Origin: Streptomyces sp. PH10-H1
GTDB lineage: Bacteria; Actinomycetota; Actinomycetes; Streptomycetales; Streptomycetaceae
Length of the DNA stretch: 48,805 nucleotides
NCBI RefSeq assembly: GCF_030063355.1
Contig: NZ_JASISZ010000062.1
Location: forward strand, 1 to 48,805
Direction of reading: 5' to 3'
The notes under the pieces are model-generated. The model saw only the letters and a list, made by a program, of their open reading frames with translations. It was not told where the DNA came from and did not search any database. This document shows, piece by piece, positions 8,771 to 17,366 of this stretch (position 1 is the first letter of the stretch; the number at the start of each line of letters is the position of its first letter). A program made the position numbers and the translations under genes.

Positions 8771-10065
8771 CGCGCGAGCACCGCCCGCCCGAGCGCTTCG
8801 GCGGCCAGCCGGGTGGCCGCCCGGCGGGTGGCCTCACTGAGCCGAGCGGTGTGGATAGGGCCTCCTGCGGCCAGATGGCGGTCGTACGGGACAGGCACCA
8901 CCGTGACTCCTGTCTCGCGCAGATGCGCGGTGGCAGCCTTCGGATCAAGCACCAGGTCGGGCGAGTTCGCGGTCAGGGCGACCACGGTGGCCGCCAGCGC
9001 CGAGTGCGGCAGCCGCGCCAGCCAGTCCAGTACGACACGGGTGCCGTTCACGCCCTCCGCGGTCATCGGGGCGACCACCACGCGCGCGTGGGCGGTGTCC
9101 ATCGCCGTACGGGCCACCTCGCCCGGCAGCGATTCGCAGTCCACCACCGTCACCGCGAAATACCGCCGCAGCGCCAGCGACACCGTCCGGTAGGTGGCCA
9201 CATCCAGCGGCGCGCCGACCCGGCCCTGACCGGCGGGCAGTAGCCAGCCGCCGTCCGCCACCGGCACCAGATAGCCGGTGACGTCCGTCAGGAGCATGGA
9301 CGGGGTGAGCAGTTGGGCCAGTTCGGCGCACGACCAGCGCACCGACTGCGCGCCCAGCCGTACAGGCAGGGTGCCCAGGGCGGCGTCGGCCTCCAGCGCG
9401 AGCACCGGATCGTGCCGGTAGTGATTGAAGGTACGGGTCAGCAGCGCGGAGACGGTGGTCTTGCCCACTCCGCCCCTGATCGAGGTGACGGCGATCACCC
9501 GGCCGGTGGTCACCGGCTGCTGCACCTCCCGGGCGATACGGGACTCCTCGGCCACGTCCTGGGAGGGGGCGGTGGTGAGTTTGCGCAGGGAGCGTGCGGT
9601 ACGCCGGGTCAGGGAGTCCCCGTGCGGGGAGTTGCCCATGGCGAGGGCGAGGCGGGGATCGACCGTGGGGACCGACTCCGGCGTGACCATCGGGAGGCGG
9701 CGGTAGCGCTTCGCGGGCTCTGGCGGAAGCGCCGCCCCGGCCGGTAGAGAGGGTGGGGGTGGTGCGGATGGCGTGGCGCCCGGGCGCGGACTCGCCAGCT
9801 CCTCCGAGGACTTCGTGTAACCCGTGGAAGCGGCGGAAGCGGCGGGCGAGCCGTCAGCTGATTCGAGCTGTCCGGAACCGGCCGGGCCTGCCGTCGCGTC
9901 CGGAACTTCCACCCTCGAATCCCCGCCGTTGGCCTGCCCCGCGCTGCGATCTGCCGCGCTCGGATCCACTGCCCGCGAATCCGCTGCGAGCGCGCTTTGC
10001 CTCAACTCCCGCAGCACGTCGTGCTGCCAGTCACCCTCTGCCATGTCCGGTGCCCGCCCCTTCAC
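8767..10065 (-). CDS. MinD/ParA-like (EspI-like) ATPase of the T7SS locus
   Basis: A 432-residue protein with a long N-terminal region (about 1-185) rich in Pro, Ala, Ser and Gly, probably disordered, followed by a SIMIBI ATPase domain. The deviant Walker A is SIRGGVGKTTV (about residue 198) and a Walker B-like VTVVDCES follows. EspI-type proteins with this architecture occur in mycobacterial ESX loci and regulate secretion; that role here is inferred. The GTG at 10065 overlaps the EccD stop (GTGA); an ATG at 10044 is an alternative start. Its stop overlaps the EccC start. Confidence 0.87.
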   Translation of the reverse strand: MKGRAPDMAEGDWQHDVLRELRQSALAADSRAVDPSAADRSAGQANGGDSRVEVPDATAGPAGSGQLESADGSPAASAASTGYTKSSEELASPRPGATPSAPPPPSLPAGAALPPEPAKRYRRLPMVTPESVPTVDPRLALAMGNSPHGDSLTRRTARSLRKLTTAPSQDVAEESRIAREVQQPVTTGRVIAVTSIRGGVGKTTVSALLTRTFNHYRHDPVLALEADAALGTLPVRLGAQSVRWSCAELAQLLTPSMLLTDVTGYLVPVADGGWLLPAGQGRVGAPLDVATYRTVSLALRRYFAVTVVDCESLPGEVARTAMDTAHARVVVAPMTAEGVNGTRVVLDWLARLPHSALAATVVALTANSPDLVLDPKAATAHLRETGVTVVPVPYDRHLAAGGPIHTARLSEATRRAATRLAAEALGRAVLAR

Positions 10066-11432
10066 GCGAATGTGGAGAGCAGACGCCCATACACACCGAA
10101 CATCCCCATCAGCAACGGGAGCATAGCGATCACTCCGACGGACTCCACAGCGTCACCGAACCGCCGCAGCCGGACCCGCACATGATCCGCAGGCTCAACG
10201 GCCAGTACCACCAGCGGGGTCACGGCCAGCACCACCAACAGGGCCAGCGGCCCCACCGTGCCGGAACCAGAACGCTCCAGCCACACCCAGGCCAACCGGC
10301 CGGCCACCACCGCGGCCGCCGCCAGCAACCCCACCACTTCGGCGATCAGGGGGAACGCCCGCATCCGCAGCGCCAGCACCACGGCCACAGCCGCCGCGAG
10401 CGGAAAGGTCCACACCGTCGGGGTCCGCAACACCAAGATCGCAGCCGCGGCCGCCGAAACGGCCATCACCACCGTGGCGAGCGCCAGCCCGCGGTGAGTG
10501 GCCGTCAGCGCGGTCGCCACCTGATACCGGCTCACCGACGTCCCGCCCGAACGGTGATCGTCAAGCCGCGACAGCCCCGAAGCCATCAATGCCAGCCGTG
10601 GCAACACACCCAGCACCACCAACGACACCACCGCCAAAAGCGCCCCCGCGCGGGCCTGCCCCACCGCCGGAGCGGCGGCCGACTGCAGCGCGATCGCGAT
10701 CTCCCAGCAGACCGCGCAGCCTGCCACCGCCGCCGCACCGACCAACCCGCCGCGCCCCAGCGGCGAGAACGCCCCGAGCAGTACGAGCGCCACGACCATG
10801 GCCAACGCCACGCCGGCCAGTCGTGACCCGCCCGACAGAGCATGGGCATCGGCCAGTGTCCAGGCCCCCAGCACACCGAGCGATCCGGCCGTGACGATCA
10901 GCGTGGTGGCCAGAGCGAGCTTCCGCGCTCTGCCCAATGCGGCCCCCACGAGCGCCGACGTCGCGGCGACGGCCAGCAGCACACTGCTCACGACGGAGAC
11001 CGGGAACTCCTCGCGGGCCAGCACTCCGGCCGCCAGCGCCCACAGCACGGTGGCCAGCCCGGCCACCACCCTGCGGGTCGAGGGCCGCCACCGCCACACG
11101 CGTACGTCCAGATCAGCGGCGGCCCCATCGGTGACGTCATGCACCACGGGAGCCGATGGGGCATCCTCCGCGCGCACCAGCCGCAGCACCGCACCGTCCG
11201 GTACCCCGGCCGATTCCAGCGTGCTCTCGTGCGCCAGCGCGGAGCCATCGGCCGTCACCAGATGACGCAACAGGGGCCGTCCGCTGGGCCTGTCGTCCAG
11301 CAGCCGCATAACGTCGGGCAGAAGAAGACCGATCGGCTCCTGCGACGGCAGTACGAGGTCAACACGCCGCCGCTCACCGACCAGAGTGACCCGGCTCAAT
11401 GCTGTACGGCTCAAGGACCCCGTATTTATCAC
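10062..11432 (-). CDS. eccD: EccD, type VII secretion integral membrane channel component
   Basis: A 456-residue protein. Residues about 12-90 form a ubiquitin-like (YukD-type) domain (VTLVGERRRVDLVLPS and LLRHLVTADGSAL). From about residue 118 there are roughly eleven hydrophobic helices to the C-terminus, the hallmark of EccD, which forms the membrane channel of ESX systems. It starts with GTG and lies 13 bases after the stop of the small membrane protein gene, with a 4-base overlap into the next gene. It is the only inner-membrane core component besides EccC that I can find in the window. Confidence 0.94.
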   Translation of the reverse strand: MINTGSLSRTALSRVTLVGERRRVDLVLPSQEPIGLLLPDVMRLLDDRPSGRPLLRHLVTADGSALAHESTLESAGVPDGAVLRLVRAEDAPSAPVVHDVTDGAAADLDVRVWRWRPSTRRVVAGLATVLWALAAGVLAREEFPVSVVSSVLLAVAATSALVGAALGRARKLALATTLIVTAGSLGVLGAWTLADAHALSGGSRLAGVALAMVVALVLLGAFSPLGRGGLVGAAAVAGCAVCWEIAIALQSAAAPAVGQARAGALLAVVSLVVLGVLPRLALMASGLSRLDDHRSGGTSVSRYQVATALTATHRGLALATVVMAVSAAAAAILVLRTPTVWTFPLAAAVAVVLALRMRAFPLIAEVVGLLAAAAVVAGRLAWVWLERSGSGTVGPLALLVVLAVTPLVVLAVEPADHVRVRLRRFGDAVESVGVIAMLPLLMGMFGVYGRLLSTFA

Positions 11433-11445
11433 GTATTCGAACCTA

Positions 11446-11715
11446 TCATCGAGCCGAAGGCGTCACGGGAGGCGAAGGATGCTGCTGGACAGAGGGCCCG
11501 GACATCTTCCCGATCAGCCGGTGAGAAATGAACGACCAGCCAACGCAGCCGGCACACAGCACAGCCGCGATCACCACCCCGACAAATACCTTCCCCAGCC
11601 GCTCATCCACCGACCGCCGCTGCCGCTGCCCCCCGAACAAGACGGCATCCCGCAGCCGTCGGCGCCGTACCGACACCGACTCCAGCAACTGACTGTCGTA
11701 ATCCTGAGCTGACAC
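11446..11715 (-). CDS. Small single-pass membrane protein in the T7SS operon
   Basis: An 89-residue protein: basic N-terminus (SVRRRRLRDAVLFGG), one membrane helix (VFVGVVIAAVLCAGCVGWSFI, about residues 43-63) and a short Pro/Ser-rich tail, predicted outside. It starts with GTG after a GGGAG-type site. No family is recognised. Its position directly upstream of eccD, separated by 13 bases, suggests an accessory role in the membrane complex; a stand-in for part of the missing EccB or EccE is only speculation. Confidence 0.75.
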   Translation of the reverse strand: MSAQDYDSQLLESVSVRRRRLRDAVLFGGQRQRRSVDERLGKVFVGVVIAAVLCAGCVGWSFISHRLIGKMSGPSVQQHPSPPVTPSAR

Positions 11716-11767
11716 CGATACCTGCTCCCTGGTCTATGCGGCTCGCTCTTCGCCCTGGCTCCAGCCC

Positions 11768-12367
11768 CTACCGCTCCACAGCCATGGTGTCCGCGACCTT
11801 GTCGTGCAGGCACTGCCGGAACGGCTTGTCCCAGTAGCACCACAACGGGTCGAGGAGGCTGAGGACGGGGATGACAATCGCGACGAGCCAGAAGGACTCC
11901 CGGCCGACAGCCCGCCAGAACCCGACTGGCTCTCCCGCCACACGCCGCACGATTCGTATGCCGCAGATGCGCTTACCGAGGGTCATCCCGAACTTCCCGA
12001 TGCTGAACGGGAAATAGAGCGCGAGCGAGGCAACGAGCCAGCAGATCAAGACTGTCCGCGGCACCCCGGATGCGGCCGGACCCGACCGGTCGATCCACAT
12101 CGCCAGCGGCACAGCGAGCACCCCGTAGCCCACGAACCAGAACACCAGGTCAATCAACCGCGCCCCGAGCCGCGCCCCCACGTCCGCCGGCGCGAGCGCC
12201 CCCGGCTGGAACCCGGCGCCGGGGTAGGCCGGGTACCCAGTACCAGTGCCCGAGTAGGGGGGATACCCAGAACCGGGGTGGACGGGGTACTGACCCACCT
12301 GCGGCCCGAACTGCGAAGGCGGCTGCGCCGGGCCCACGGCGGGAGGGGGAGAGGGCGGGAATGACAT
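11768..12367 (-). CDS. RDD-family membrane protein with Pro/Gly/Tyr-rich N-terminus
   Basis: A 199-residue protein. The first 60 residues are Pro, Gly, Tyr and Gln-rich low complexity (SGYPPYSGTGTGYPAYPGAG). The rest is an RDD domain with the signature ADVGARLGARLIDLVFW and about three membrane helices, plus the conserved GKFGMTLGKRICGIRIV segment. RDD proteins are membrane proteins of poorly known role, some in transport. It sits between the immunity gene and the EccD block, 65 bases from the former and about 50 from the latter, so it is likely in the same operon. Confidence 0.9.
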   Translation of the reverse strand: MSFPPSPPPAVGPAQPPSQFGPQVGQYPVHPGSGYPPYSGTGTGYPAYPGAGFQPGALAPADVGARLGARLIDLVFWFVGYGVLAVPLAMWIDRSGPAASGVPRTVLICWLVASLALYFPFSIGKFGMTLGKRICGIRIVRRVAGEPVGFWRAVGRESFWLVAIVIPVLSLLDPLWCYWDKPFRQCLHDKVADTMAVER

Positions 12368-12432
12368 GGTGCTCCTGGTGCGGTGGACATGGTGGCCGCC
12401 GGACGAGGCGGCGGATGCGGGGCCTGGGGCGC

Positions 12433-13314
12433 TCAGATCTCGAACTCGCCCAGCCAGCTGCGATCGAGGAGGTTCTCGGGCACATACTCGGATTCGACGT
12501 CGATGGGACGTCCGGCGTCGTAGGCGAGGCAGGCGATGGCCAGCGGGGCGAGGGCGACGGCACCGCTGAGGTCTTCGCTGCGTTCCTCGTCGGCTGTCCA
12601 GTACTCCTTGTGCAGTTGGATCGCTTCTACGAGCGCGTCGTTGAACTTCTCCGGGTCCTGGCTGATGAAGCGGTGGAAGAGGTTGAGCGGCGGATAAAGG
12701 ATCTTGAGCATAAGCTCGCGGTCGACGGACCGGAGCGTGTCCGGGGAGGTCCCGTCGAAGGCCGTCACCAGCTTCTCGCCGAGGCCCGGGCGTTCCAGCC
12801 AGTATGTCTGGAGGGCGTCCACCCAGTGGTAGATGTACTCCTCGAATTGCGCGCCCGAGGCCCGCAGCTGCTCGATCGGGACGTTGCAGAGCTGGGTCAT
12901 GCGGGCCTGGTCACGGCAGATGACAGCGAGCCAGAACGCCTCAAGCCAAGTGGCGGCATGTGCGAAGTGGCGCGTCCCGGAGGCCGGGATCGTCCGCACT
13001 TTGTGCGCGATCATGCACTCGACCGTCGTCCCCTCCGGCGCGCTCGCCGACGCGAACAGGGCGGATCCGGTCTGCATGGCCGCGACCCAGGCCTCCCACG
13101 ATTCGATCGTGTTCGCGGTCGGATCGTGGAGGCAGTGGACAAAGGCCGTGTTGAGGGTCTTACTGAAGGTCAGGCCGAACATGTCCGGTGAGTCTGAGAG
13201 ATCATCGATCTCTTCGAGGGTGTCCTCGTCGATCTCCTGCAGCCACTCCGCGGAATCTTCGCCCGGGTCGTACTCGGGTCGGGAAATCTTCGGTGCCATT
13301 GGCTGCTTCCTCAT
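12433..13314 (-). CDS. Imm49-family immunity protein
   Basis: A 293-residue acidic, cytoplasmic, probably alpha-helical protein. Segments such as EAWVAAMQTGSALFA, KVRTIPASG, YIYHWVDALQTYWLERPGLG, DRELMLKILYPP and HKEYWTADEERS are what I recognise from Streptomyces Imm49 (immunity 49) proteins. Its ATG at 13314 overlaps the stop of the toxin gene by 4 bases (ATGA), the expected arrangement for a cognate immunity protein translated with its toxin. A second Met at codon 6 is an alternative start. The inferred role is to neutralise the C-terminal domain of the upstream toxin. Confidence 0.88.
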   Translation of the reverse strand: MRKQPMAPKISRPEYDPGEDSAEWLQEIDEDTLEEIDDLSDSPDMFGLTFSKTLNTAFVHCLHDPTANTIESWEAWVAAMQTGSALFASASAPEGTTVECMIAHKVRTIPASGTRHFAHAATWLEAFWLAVICRDQARMTQLCNVPIEQLRASGAQFEEYIYHWVDALQTYWLERPGLGEKLVTAFDGTSPDTLRSVDRELMLKILYPPLNLFHRFISQDPEKFNDALVEAIQLHKEYWTADEERSEDLSGAVALAPLAIACLAYDAGRPIDVESEYVPENLLDRSWLGEFEI

Positions 13315-15884
13315 GGTGAGATGTCGAACTGTTTCATCTGGTAGCCAGCATACCGAGCGCCGTCGGGCTTCGCCTTGACCAGTACGTAGTCAACGTTGCC
13401 ATTCTTGAGTGCCACGCGAAGCTGCTTCGCCAAGGCCTTCTCTGCCCGGCCCTCGGGCGTTCTCTTGGCCTTGTCCGCGCGCTTATCCATCTCGTTGAGG
13501 ATCGTTTCGAAGTACTCCGGTGTCCCCTGCGTTACCCGCTGTCCAGTATGCCCTTTTCGCGTGCCGAGTTGGGCTTTTTCGGATCCCTTGGCCTCGACTA
13601 CCACGTACCGTCCGTCCGCAGTCCTGTAGACCTGGTCGAACCGGTTGTTTCCGAGTGCCCCGTCGTCGAGTCGCTCCGCGTGGGGATAATTCTCGGGAAT
13701 CGCGTGGTGTTCGGCGACGTTCTCGCCAAACATTTCGCTTGCCCGGCTCATTTGACCGTGCAGGGGCGAATGCGTTGCGTCCGAGTGAGCCATTGCGTCG
13801 GCCAGTTCCTGAGTGGGATTGGCCTCGTACGCCTTCTCTGCGGCAGCCAGCCGCTTCTCTGCTGCCCTGTCGGCCGCGATGGCCTGATGCCTCTTGGTCG
13901 CCTCACTGTCGAGATGCTTCAGGGCGTCGTCACTCACCGCTGTCCTGTGTCCGAGAACGGGGTCGGGACGCAGGTACTTCTCGGCGACCGCCGGCGGCAG
14001 GTCGCTGGCCGCAACCCACTTACCAGGATGGGTCGGGTCTGCCGCCAACTTGGGCAGCCGCTGGCCGTACCCGCCGTCGAGTTTGGTGAAGCGCCGGTAG
14101 CCGTTGGACCGGTAGTACTTCTTGAACCAGGCGGGATCGTTGTTGGCACGCACAACCTGGTGCCGCATTATCTCGAGTGGGCTGGGCGGGGGCTCTTGAC
14201 CGTGCGGTGGCCGCCCCTCGTGGCTGCTACCGGATCCGGAGCCTCCGTGTTGGCCCGGAACATGGCCGCCCCCGCTACCCTCGTCACCTGTTCCGTGACC
14301 GGAGCCTGAAGCATGTCCCGTCTGATCGACACCATCGCGAGCCCCCGAGGGCAGGGTGTCGGCGCCGCGTCCTCCAGAGCTTCCTGCGTGACTGGCTGAT
14401 GGCCTCTGTCTCAGGTCATGAGCAATGCCCCCCGGAACGTGGCCCCTCGTCCCGATCCCATCGCCCACGTGGGCCGTGGGATGGGCTCCCACCAGCACCG
14501 GCTCCCGCTGCGGCAGCGGGTTGTGCTCGGCCCCGGCGCGTTCGGCGGCCGAGGGTTCGACCTTGATGTCGCCGACGGTCTGGACGACCTTGCCGGATTC
14601 GTCGAGGAGGGCGCCCGTCTTGGGGTCCAGATAGACCGTCTTGCCCTCGGGATCGATCAGCCGGACGGAGGTCTCCGGCAAGACCGGGGGGCGCGCAGGT
14701 GCGACGTCCGTCAGCCCCGGCAATTTGTAGGCACCGCCAGCGACGTCGACGATGGTGCCGGTGCGTAGGTTCTTCAGGTTTGCCATGAGGTCTCCGACCT
14801 TGACGAAGGCGACCCTTCCGGCCTTGAAGACGTACGTCATGGGATCCACCACGCGGCCGAACTTGCCCACGAGGGAGATGGTCCGTGCTGCTGCACCGGT
14901 CTTCGCAGCGGTGCCCGCACCGTCAGTGAGGACCGTGGTGATGACGTTGAAGGTGACCGCGCCGGCCGCCCGAGCCGGGTTCTTGCCCCATTCGTCATAG
15001 GCGATCAGCGCCTTGCCCGTCTCCTTCAGTGCCGTACGCGAGTCACGTATCCAGGAGGGCAGTGCCTTGTCGGGGGCGGCCAGGAAGATGGTGCTCAGGC
15101 CCGGGATCGTCGTGATCGTCAGGGCGGTGCTCAGTTTGGCCAGATTTGTCCATGCCTGGCCCGCGGCATCCCAGCCGTCGGCGACGAACAGGGTGCCCAG
15201 CCCCCTGATGGTGCCCACCACGCCGTCGATGATGAAGCCGTCCCAGACGTAGCTCTTGGCCTGGTGAGCGGCCCAGGCCAAGCCGGAGTACTCCTGCTCG
15301 GTGGTCGAGCCCCAGGGCGTCTCTTCGGCGTGGTCGAGATCCTCGGCCTTGTAGCCGTACATGTTTTGCTTGTGGGTACCGTCGTCGACGATGAGCGGGG
15401 CACCGCCGACCAGTGCGGTGATCTTGCCGCAGCAGCTGCGCTCGGCCGCCCAGAACGCGTCCATGATGGCGTTGACGTCATAGACGAGGTCGTTGTTGTG
15501 CTGGACCTTGTCCTCGTCCTCGCGCCACTTGTCGTCGTCCTGGACCTGGGACACGAACGTATGGGCGTCGGCTGTGACGGCATCGAGCCGGTCCACCAGG
15601 GGGCGCACCTCGGTGCTGTACGCACTGAGCGCGGCGGATACCTTTTCCAAGTCATCGGCGAACGCGTCCGTCTTGAGGGCCACCGGAGCGGTGGTGGCGA
15701 ACAACTGGTCGGCCTCCGGGGCGTGATAGAACGCCGAGAGCCCCTGGAACGTGTTGTGCACGCCCGCGCCTGCTGTCCGGAAGTGCCCGGCCTGCCCGGT
15801 CAGTGCCGCCGTGTCGCGATCCAACTGGGCCAGGTTGCCGGTGAATTGGTGTATGCCTGCCGGGTTGATGAGCTTGTCGCTCAC
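13311..15884 (-). CDS. T7SS polymorphic toxin with nuclease-like C-terminal domain
   Basis: An 857-residue protein. Residues 1-110 are helical and resemble a WXG/LXG-type secretion domain. The middle (about 190-370) has long Ala-rich helices. Residues about 470-590 are a Gly/Ser/His/Pro-rich linker. The C-terminal 260 residues form the likely toxin tip. There, NRFDQVYR (about 745-752) followed by YVVVEAKGS (about 760-768) matches the D...ExK pattern of the PD-(D/E)XK nuclease fold. It starts with GTG overlapping the upstream stop (GTGA) and ends overlapping the Imm49 start. The domain plan and neighbours support an exported antibacterial effector; DNA or RNA cleavage is inferred. Confidence 0.85.
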   Translation of the reverse strand: MSDKLINPAGIHQFTGNLAQLDRDTAALTGQAGHFRTAGAGVHNTFQGLSAFYHAPEADQLFATTAPVALKTDAFADDLEKVSAALSAYSTEVRPLVDRLDAVTADAHTFVSQVQDDDKWREDEDKVQHNNDLVYDVNAIMDAFWAAERSCCGKITALVGGAPLIVDDGTHKQNMYGYKAEDLDHAEETPWGSTTEQEYSGLAWAAHQAKSYVWDGFIIDGVVGTIRGLGTLFVADGWDAAGQAWTNLAKLSTALTITTIPGLSTIFLAAPDKALPSWIRDSRTALKETGKALIAYDEWGKNPARAAGAVTFNVITTVLTDGAGTAAKTGAAARTISLVGKFGRVVDPMTYVFKAGRVAFVKVGDLMANLKNLRTGTIVDVAGGAYKLPGLTDVAPARPPVLPETSVRLIDPEGKTVYLDPKTGALLDESGKVVQTVGDIKVEPSAAERAGAEHNPLPQREPVLVGAHPTAHVGDGIGTRGHVPGGIAHDLRQRPSASHAGSSGGRGADTLPSGARDGVDQTGHASGSGHGTGDEGSGGGHVPGQHGGSGSGSSHEGRPPHGQEPPPSPLEIMRHQVVRANNDPAWFKKYYRSNGYRRFTKLDGGYGQRLPKLAADPTHPGKWVAASDLPPAVAEKYLRPDPVLGHRTAVSDDALKHLDSEATKRHQAIAADRAAEKRLAAAEKAYEANPTQELADAMAHSDATHSPLHGQMSRASEMFGENVAEHHAIPENYPHAERLDDGALGNNRFDQVYRTADGRYVVVEAKGSEKAQLGTRKGHTGQRVTQGTPEYFETILNEMDKRADKAKRTPEGRAEKALAKQLRVALKNGNVDYVLVKAKPDGARYAGYQMKQFDISP

Positions 15885-16264
15885 GGCCTGCCCCCCGCTG
15901 GTTTATCGGACAGAACGATCACGGGCTCCTGCACCGCTGTGGCCTGAGCGTTCGCGGCCATCGCCAGATTGCCCTGGGTGTACCAGTTGGTGGCTGTGGC
16001 CGCCCCGTTCAGCGAATTGGCGGTACGGACCGCCACATAGACCAGGTCCTTCTGCCGCGCCATGAGAAACTCGCCCAGCGCAGCCTCGATCACGCCGGTC
16101 GGCGCCTCGTGGGCGTGGGGGCCCGCGACCGTGCCTGCCGACTTCGCGGCGCTCGGCAGGGTCTTCTCCATATCCTTGCCGGCAGTCGACAGCCCCTCAG
16201 CCGCCGTCGCCGCATTTTTGAGCACGGTCTGCACCCCGGACTGGGTGATGTCCCAAGCCGTCAC
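15881..16264 (-). CDS. DUF6507-like small T7SS partner protein
   Basis: A 127-residue protein that I start at the GTG at 16264 (reading MTAWDITQSGVQTVL), because AGGGGGA lies about 7 bases upstream; the open frame reaches 16294 without a better start. It is largely helical, with a WD near the N-terminus followed by a long amphipathic helix, in the size class of Esx/WXG100-like proteins. The opening resembles DUF6507 proteins found in Streptomyces T7SS toxin loci. The direct 4-base overlap with the toxin start suggests it is a secretion partner or chaperone of the toxin. Confidence 0.72.
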   Translation of the reverse strand: MTAWDITQSGVQTVLKNAATAAEGLSTAGKDMEKTLPSAAKSAGTVAGPHAHEAPTGVIEAALGEFLMARQKDLVYVAVRTANSLNGAATATNWYTQGNLAMAANAQATAVQEPVIVLSDKPAGGRP

Positions 16265-16367
16265 GACAAAATCCCCCTGATTCCCGAACCCCATACCGAA
16301 GCCGCGCCACAGTGCTCCGACGACTTGGCGCTGGTCTTCCCGGCCTTCCCGGCCTCTTGCCCGCAGG

Positions 16368-16679
16368 TCAACCGATGTTGTCGACCGCGGACTTTGCCCT
16401 GGCCAGCGTCGACTGAGCCGTACTGTCGTTCTGCTCCAGCGTGCCGCGTACGAGACGGATGATGTCGCGCACTTCGTTCGCAGCGCGGTTCCAACGGATC
16501 TCCTTGCCGTGGTACTCGTCCGAGACCCCGTCGGCGGTGAAGTCGGCCATCGCTGACTTCACCGCGGCGTCCCGGTCGTGGAGTACCAGCTCAATCCGGC
16601 CGATGATCACCTGCAAGCCGCCCTGAACCTCGGTCGAAGCACCGATGTCGTAGCTGGTGCGGTCCTGGTTCTGCCCCAT
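16368..16679 (-). CDS. ESAT-6-like protein (EsxA/EsxB-type)
   Basis: A 103-residue helical-hairpin-type protein starting MGQNQDRTSYDIG. I chose the ATG at 16679 since GGGGAGA precedes it; a longer frame to 16775 adds a non-conserved stretch. The turn between the two helices reads DEYHGKEIRW: YHG stands where WXG usually is, with the Trp three residues later. Such proteins are called pore-forming ESAT-6 family proteins in Streptomyces. It is 16 bases after the other Esx-like gene, so the two are probably made together and may form a heterodimer. Confidence 0.82.
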   Translation of the reverse strand: MGQNQDRTSYDIGASTEVQGGLQVIIGRIELVLHDRDAAVKSAMADFTADGVSDEYHGKEIRWNRAANEVRDIIRLVRGTLEQNDSTAQSTLARAKSAVDNIG

Positions 16680-16695
16680 CGCTGTCTCCCCGTAT

Positions 16696-17028
16696 CTATC
16701 GCCCGGAGAACCGGGCAGCGTCGAAGTTGGCTCCGGACATCGTCTGGTGGGCGTTGCTCTCCGCCTCCTGGTCACCGGCCACGAAGGCCGTGTCCATGCC
16801 TGACTGGCCGCCCAGAATCCCTTGCAGGGAACCGTTCAGCGCATCCGTGATCTCATCCGCGTGCAGCTTGAAGGAGTCGAACGCCGCCTTGCCGGCCCCG
16901 TTGAACTTGCCCTCCAGCGGATCCGCAGCGGTGATGAGCTGCCGAATCAGCGTGCCCAGATCAGTGCTGGACCCTTCTGTGCTTTTCCCGAGACTCGACA
17001 GCGTCGTAGACCCCATGTCGAACTTCAT
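16696..17028 (-). CDS. WXG100-like small secreted protein (Esx-type)
   Basis: A 110-residue protein starting MKFDMGSTTLSSLG. It has the helix-turn-helix hairpin outline of WXG100 proteins, but the turn reads GKFNGAGKAAFDSF, with FNG in place of WXG. GGGGGCGGG precedes the ATG. It is the first gene of the T7SS operon and probably an exported substrate or co-substrate with the 103-residue neighbour. A 14-codon reading frame ending in the ATGA of this start is listed separately. Confidence 0.83.
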   Translation of the reverse strand: MKFDMGSTTLSSLGKSTEGSSTDLGTLIRQLITAADPLEGKFNGAGKAAFDSFKLHADEITDALNGSLQGILGGQSGMDTAFVAGDQEAESNAHQTMSGANFDAARFSGR

Positions 17029-17069
17029 GCACCCGCCCCCGAACAGTCATCTACACATCGGAACTTCAT
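17025..17069 (-). other. Possible 14-codon leader ORF overlapping the esx start
   Basis: On the minus strand an ATG at 17069 opens a frame MKFRCVDDCSGAGA that stops in the TGA sharing bases with the ATG of the Esx-like gene (ATGA). Its first codons (ATG AAG TTC) duplicate those of the real gene. This could be a translated leader that couples initiation, or a leftover of a small duplication. I see no clear ribosome binding site of its own. Confidence 0.3.
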
Positions 17070-17366
17070 GCGTCGCAGTGTGCACACGCACACCATGCCT
17101 CCCACCCTATGGCACGTATGTCTATAGAAGATGTGATTGAGACAGCATGCAAGTAGCCCTGTCGCCAGACTCGTTGAGGGGAAGGGGGTGAATCACAGCC
17201 TCCCTCCAGAGGTGTCCGCTCGCCTCGTCCGGCGTCGGGGTATGGCCGCTCCGGGTAGGAGCGGCTTGGTCGTCGAGCCGGCATTTTGCTCCGATTGCAG
17301 GACGAACGGCTCCCGGAACAGGCCCGGCCCGTCGTGATCGGAAGCCACCAGCGCGCACCGTCAAAC
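17070..17366. promoter_or_regulatory. Upstream region of the T7SS operon
   Basis: About 300 bases with no supportable gene, between the Esx-like gene and a decayed hydrolase fragment. On the minus strand TATAGA (17127-17132) is the best -10 candidate for the T7SS operon, leaving a long 5' leader of about 95 bases. The matching -35 is weak. The remaining sequence toward 17366 shows no clear structure. Confidence 0.4.

Noticed and set aside
4724..9193. Very long plus-strand open frame opposite EccC and MinD
   Set aside because: It is the antisense shadow of the GC-rich eccC and MinD-like genes, which have unmistakable motifs.
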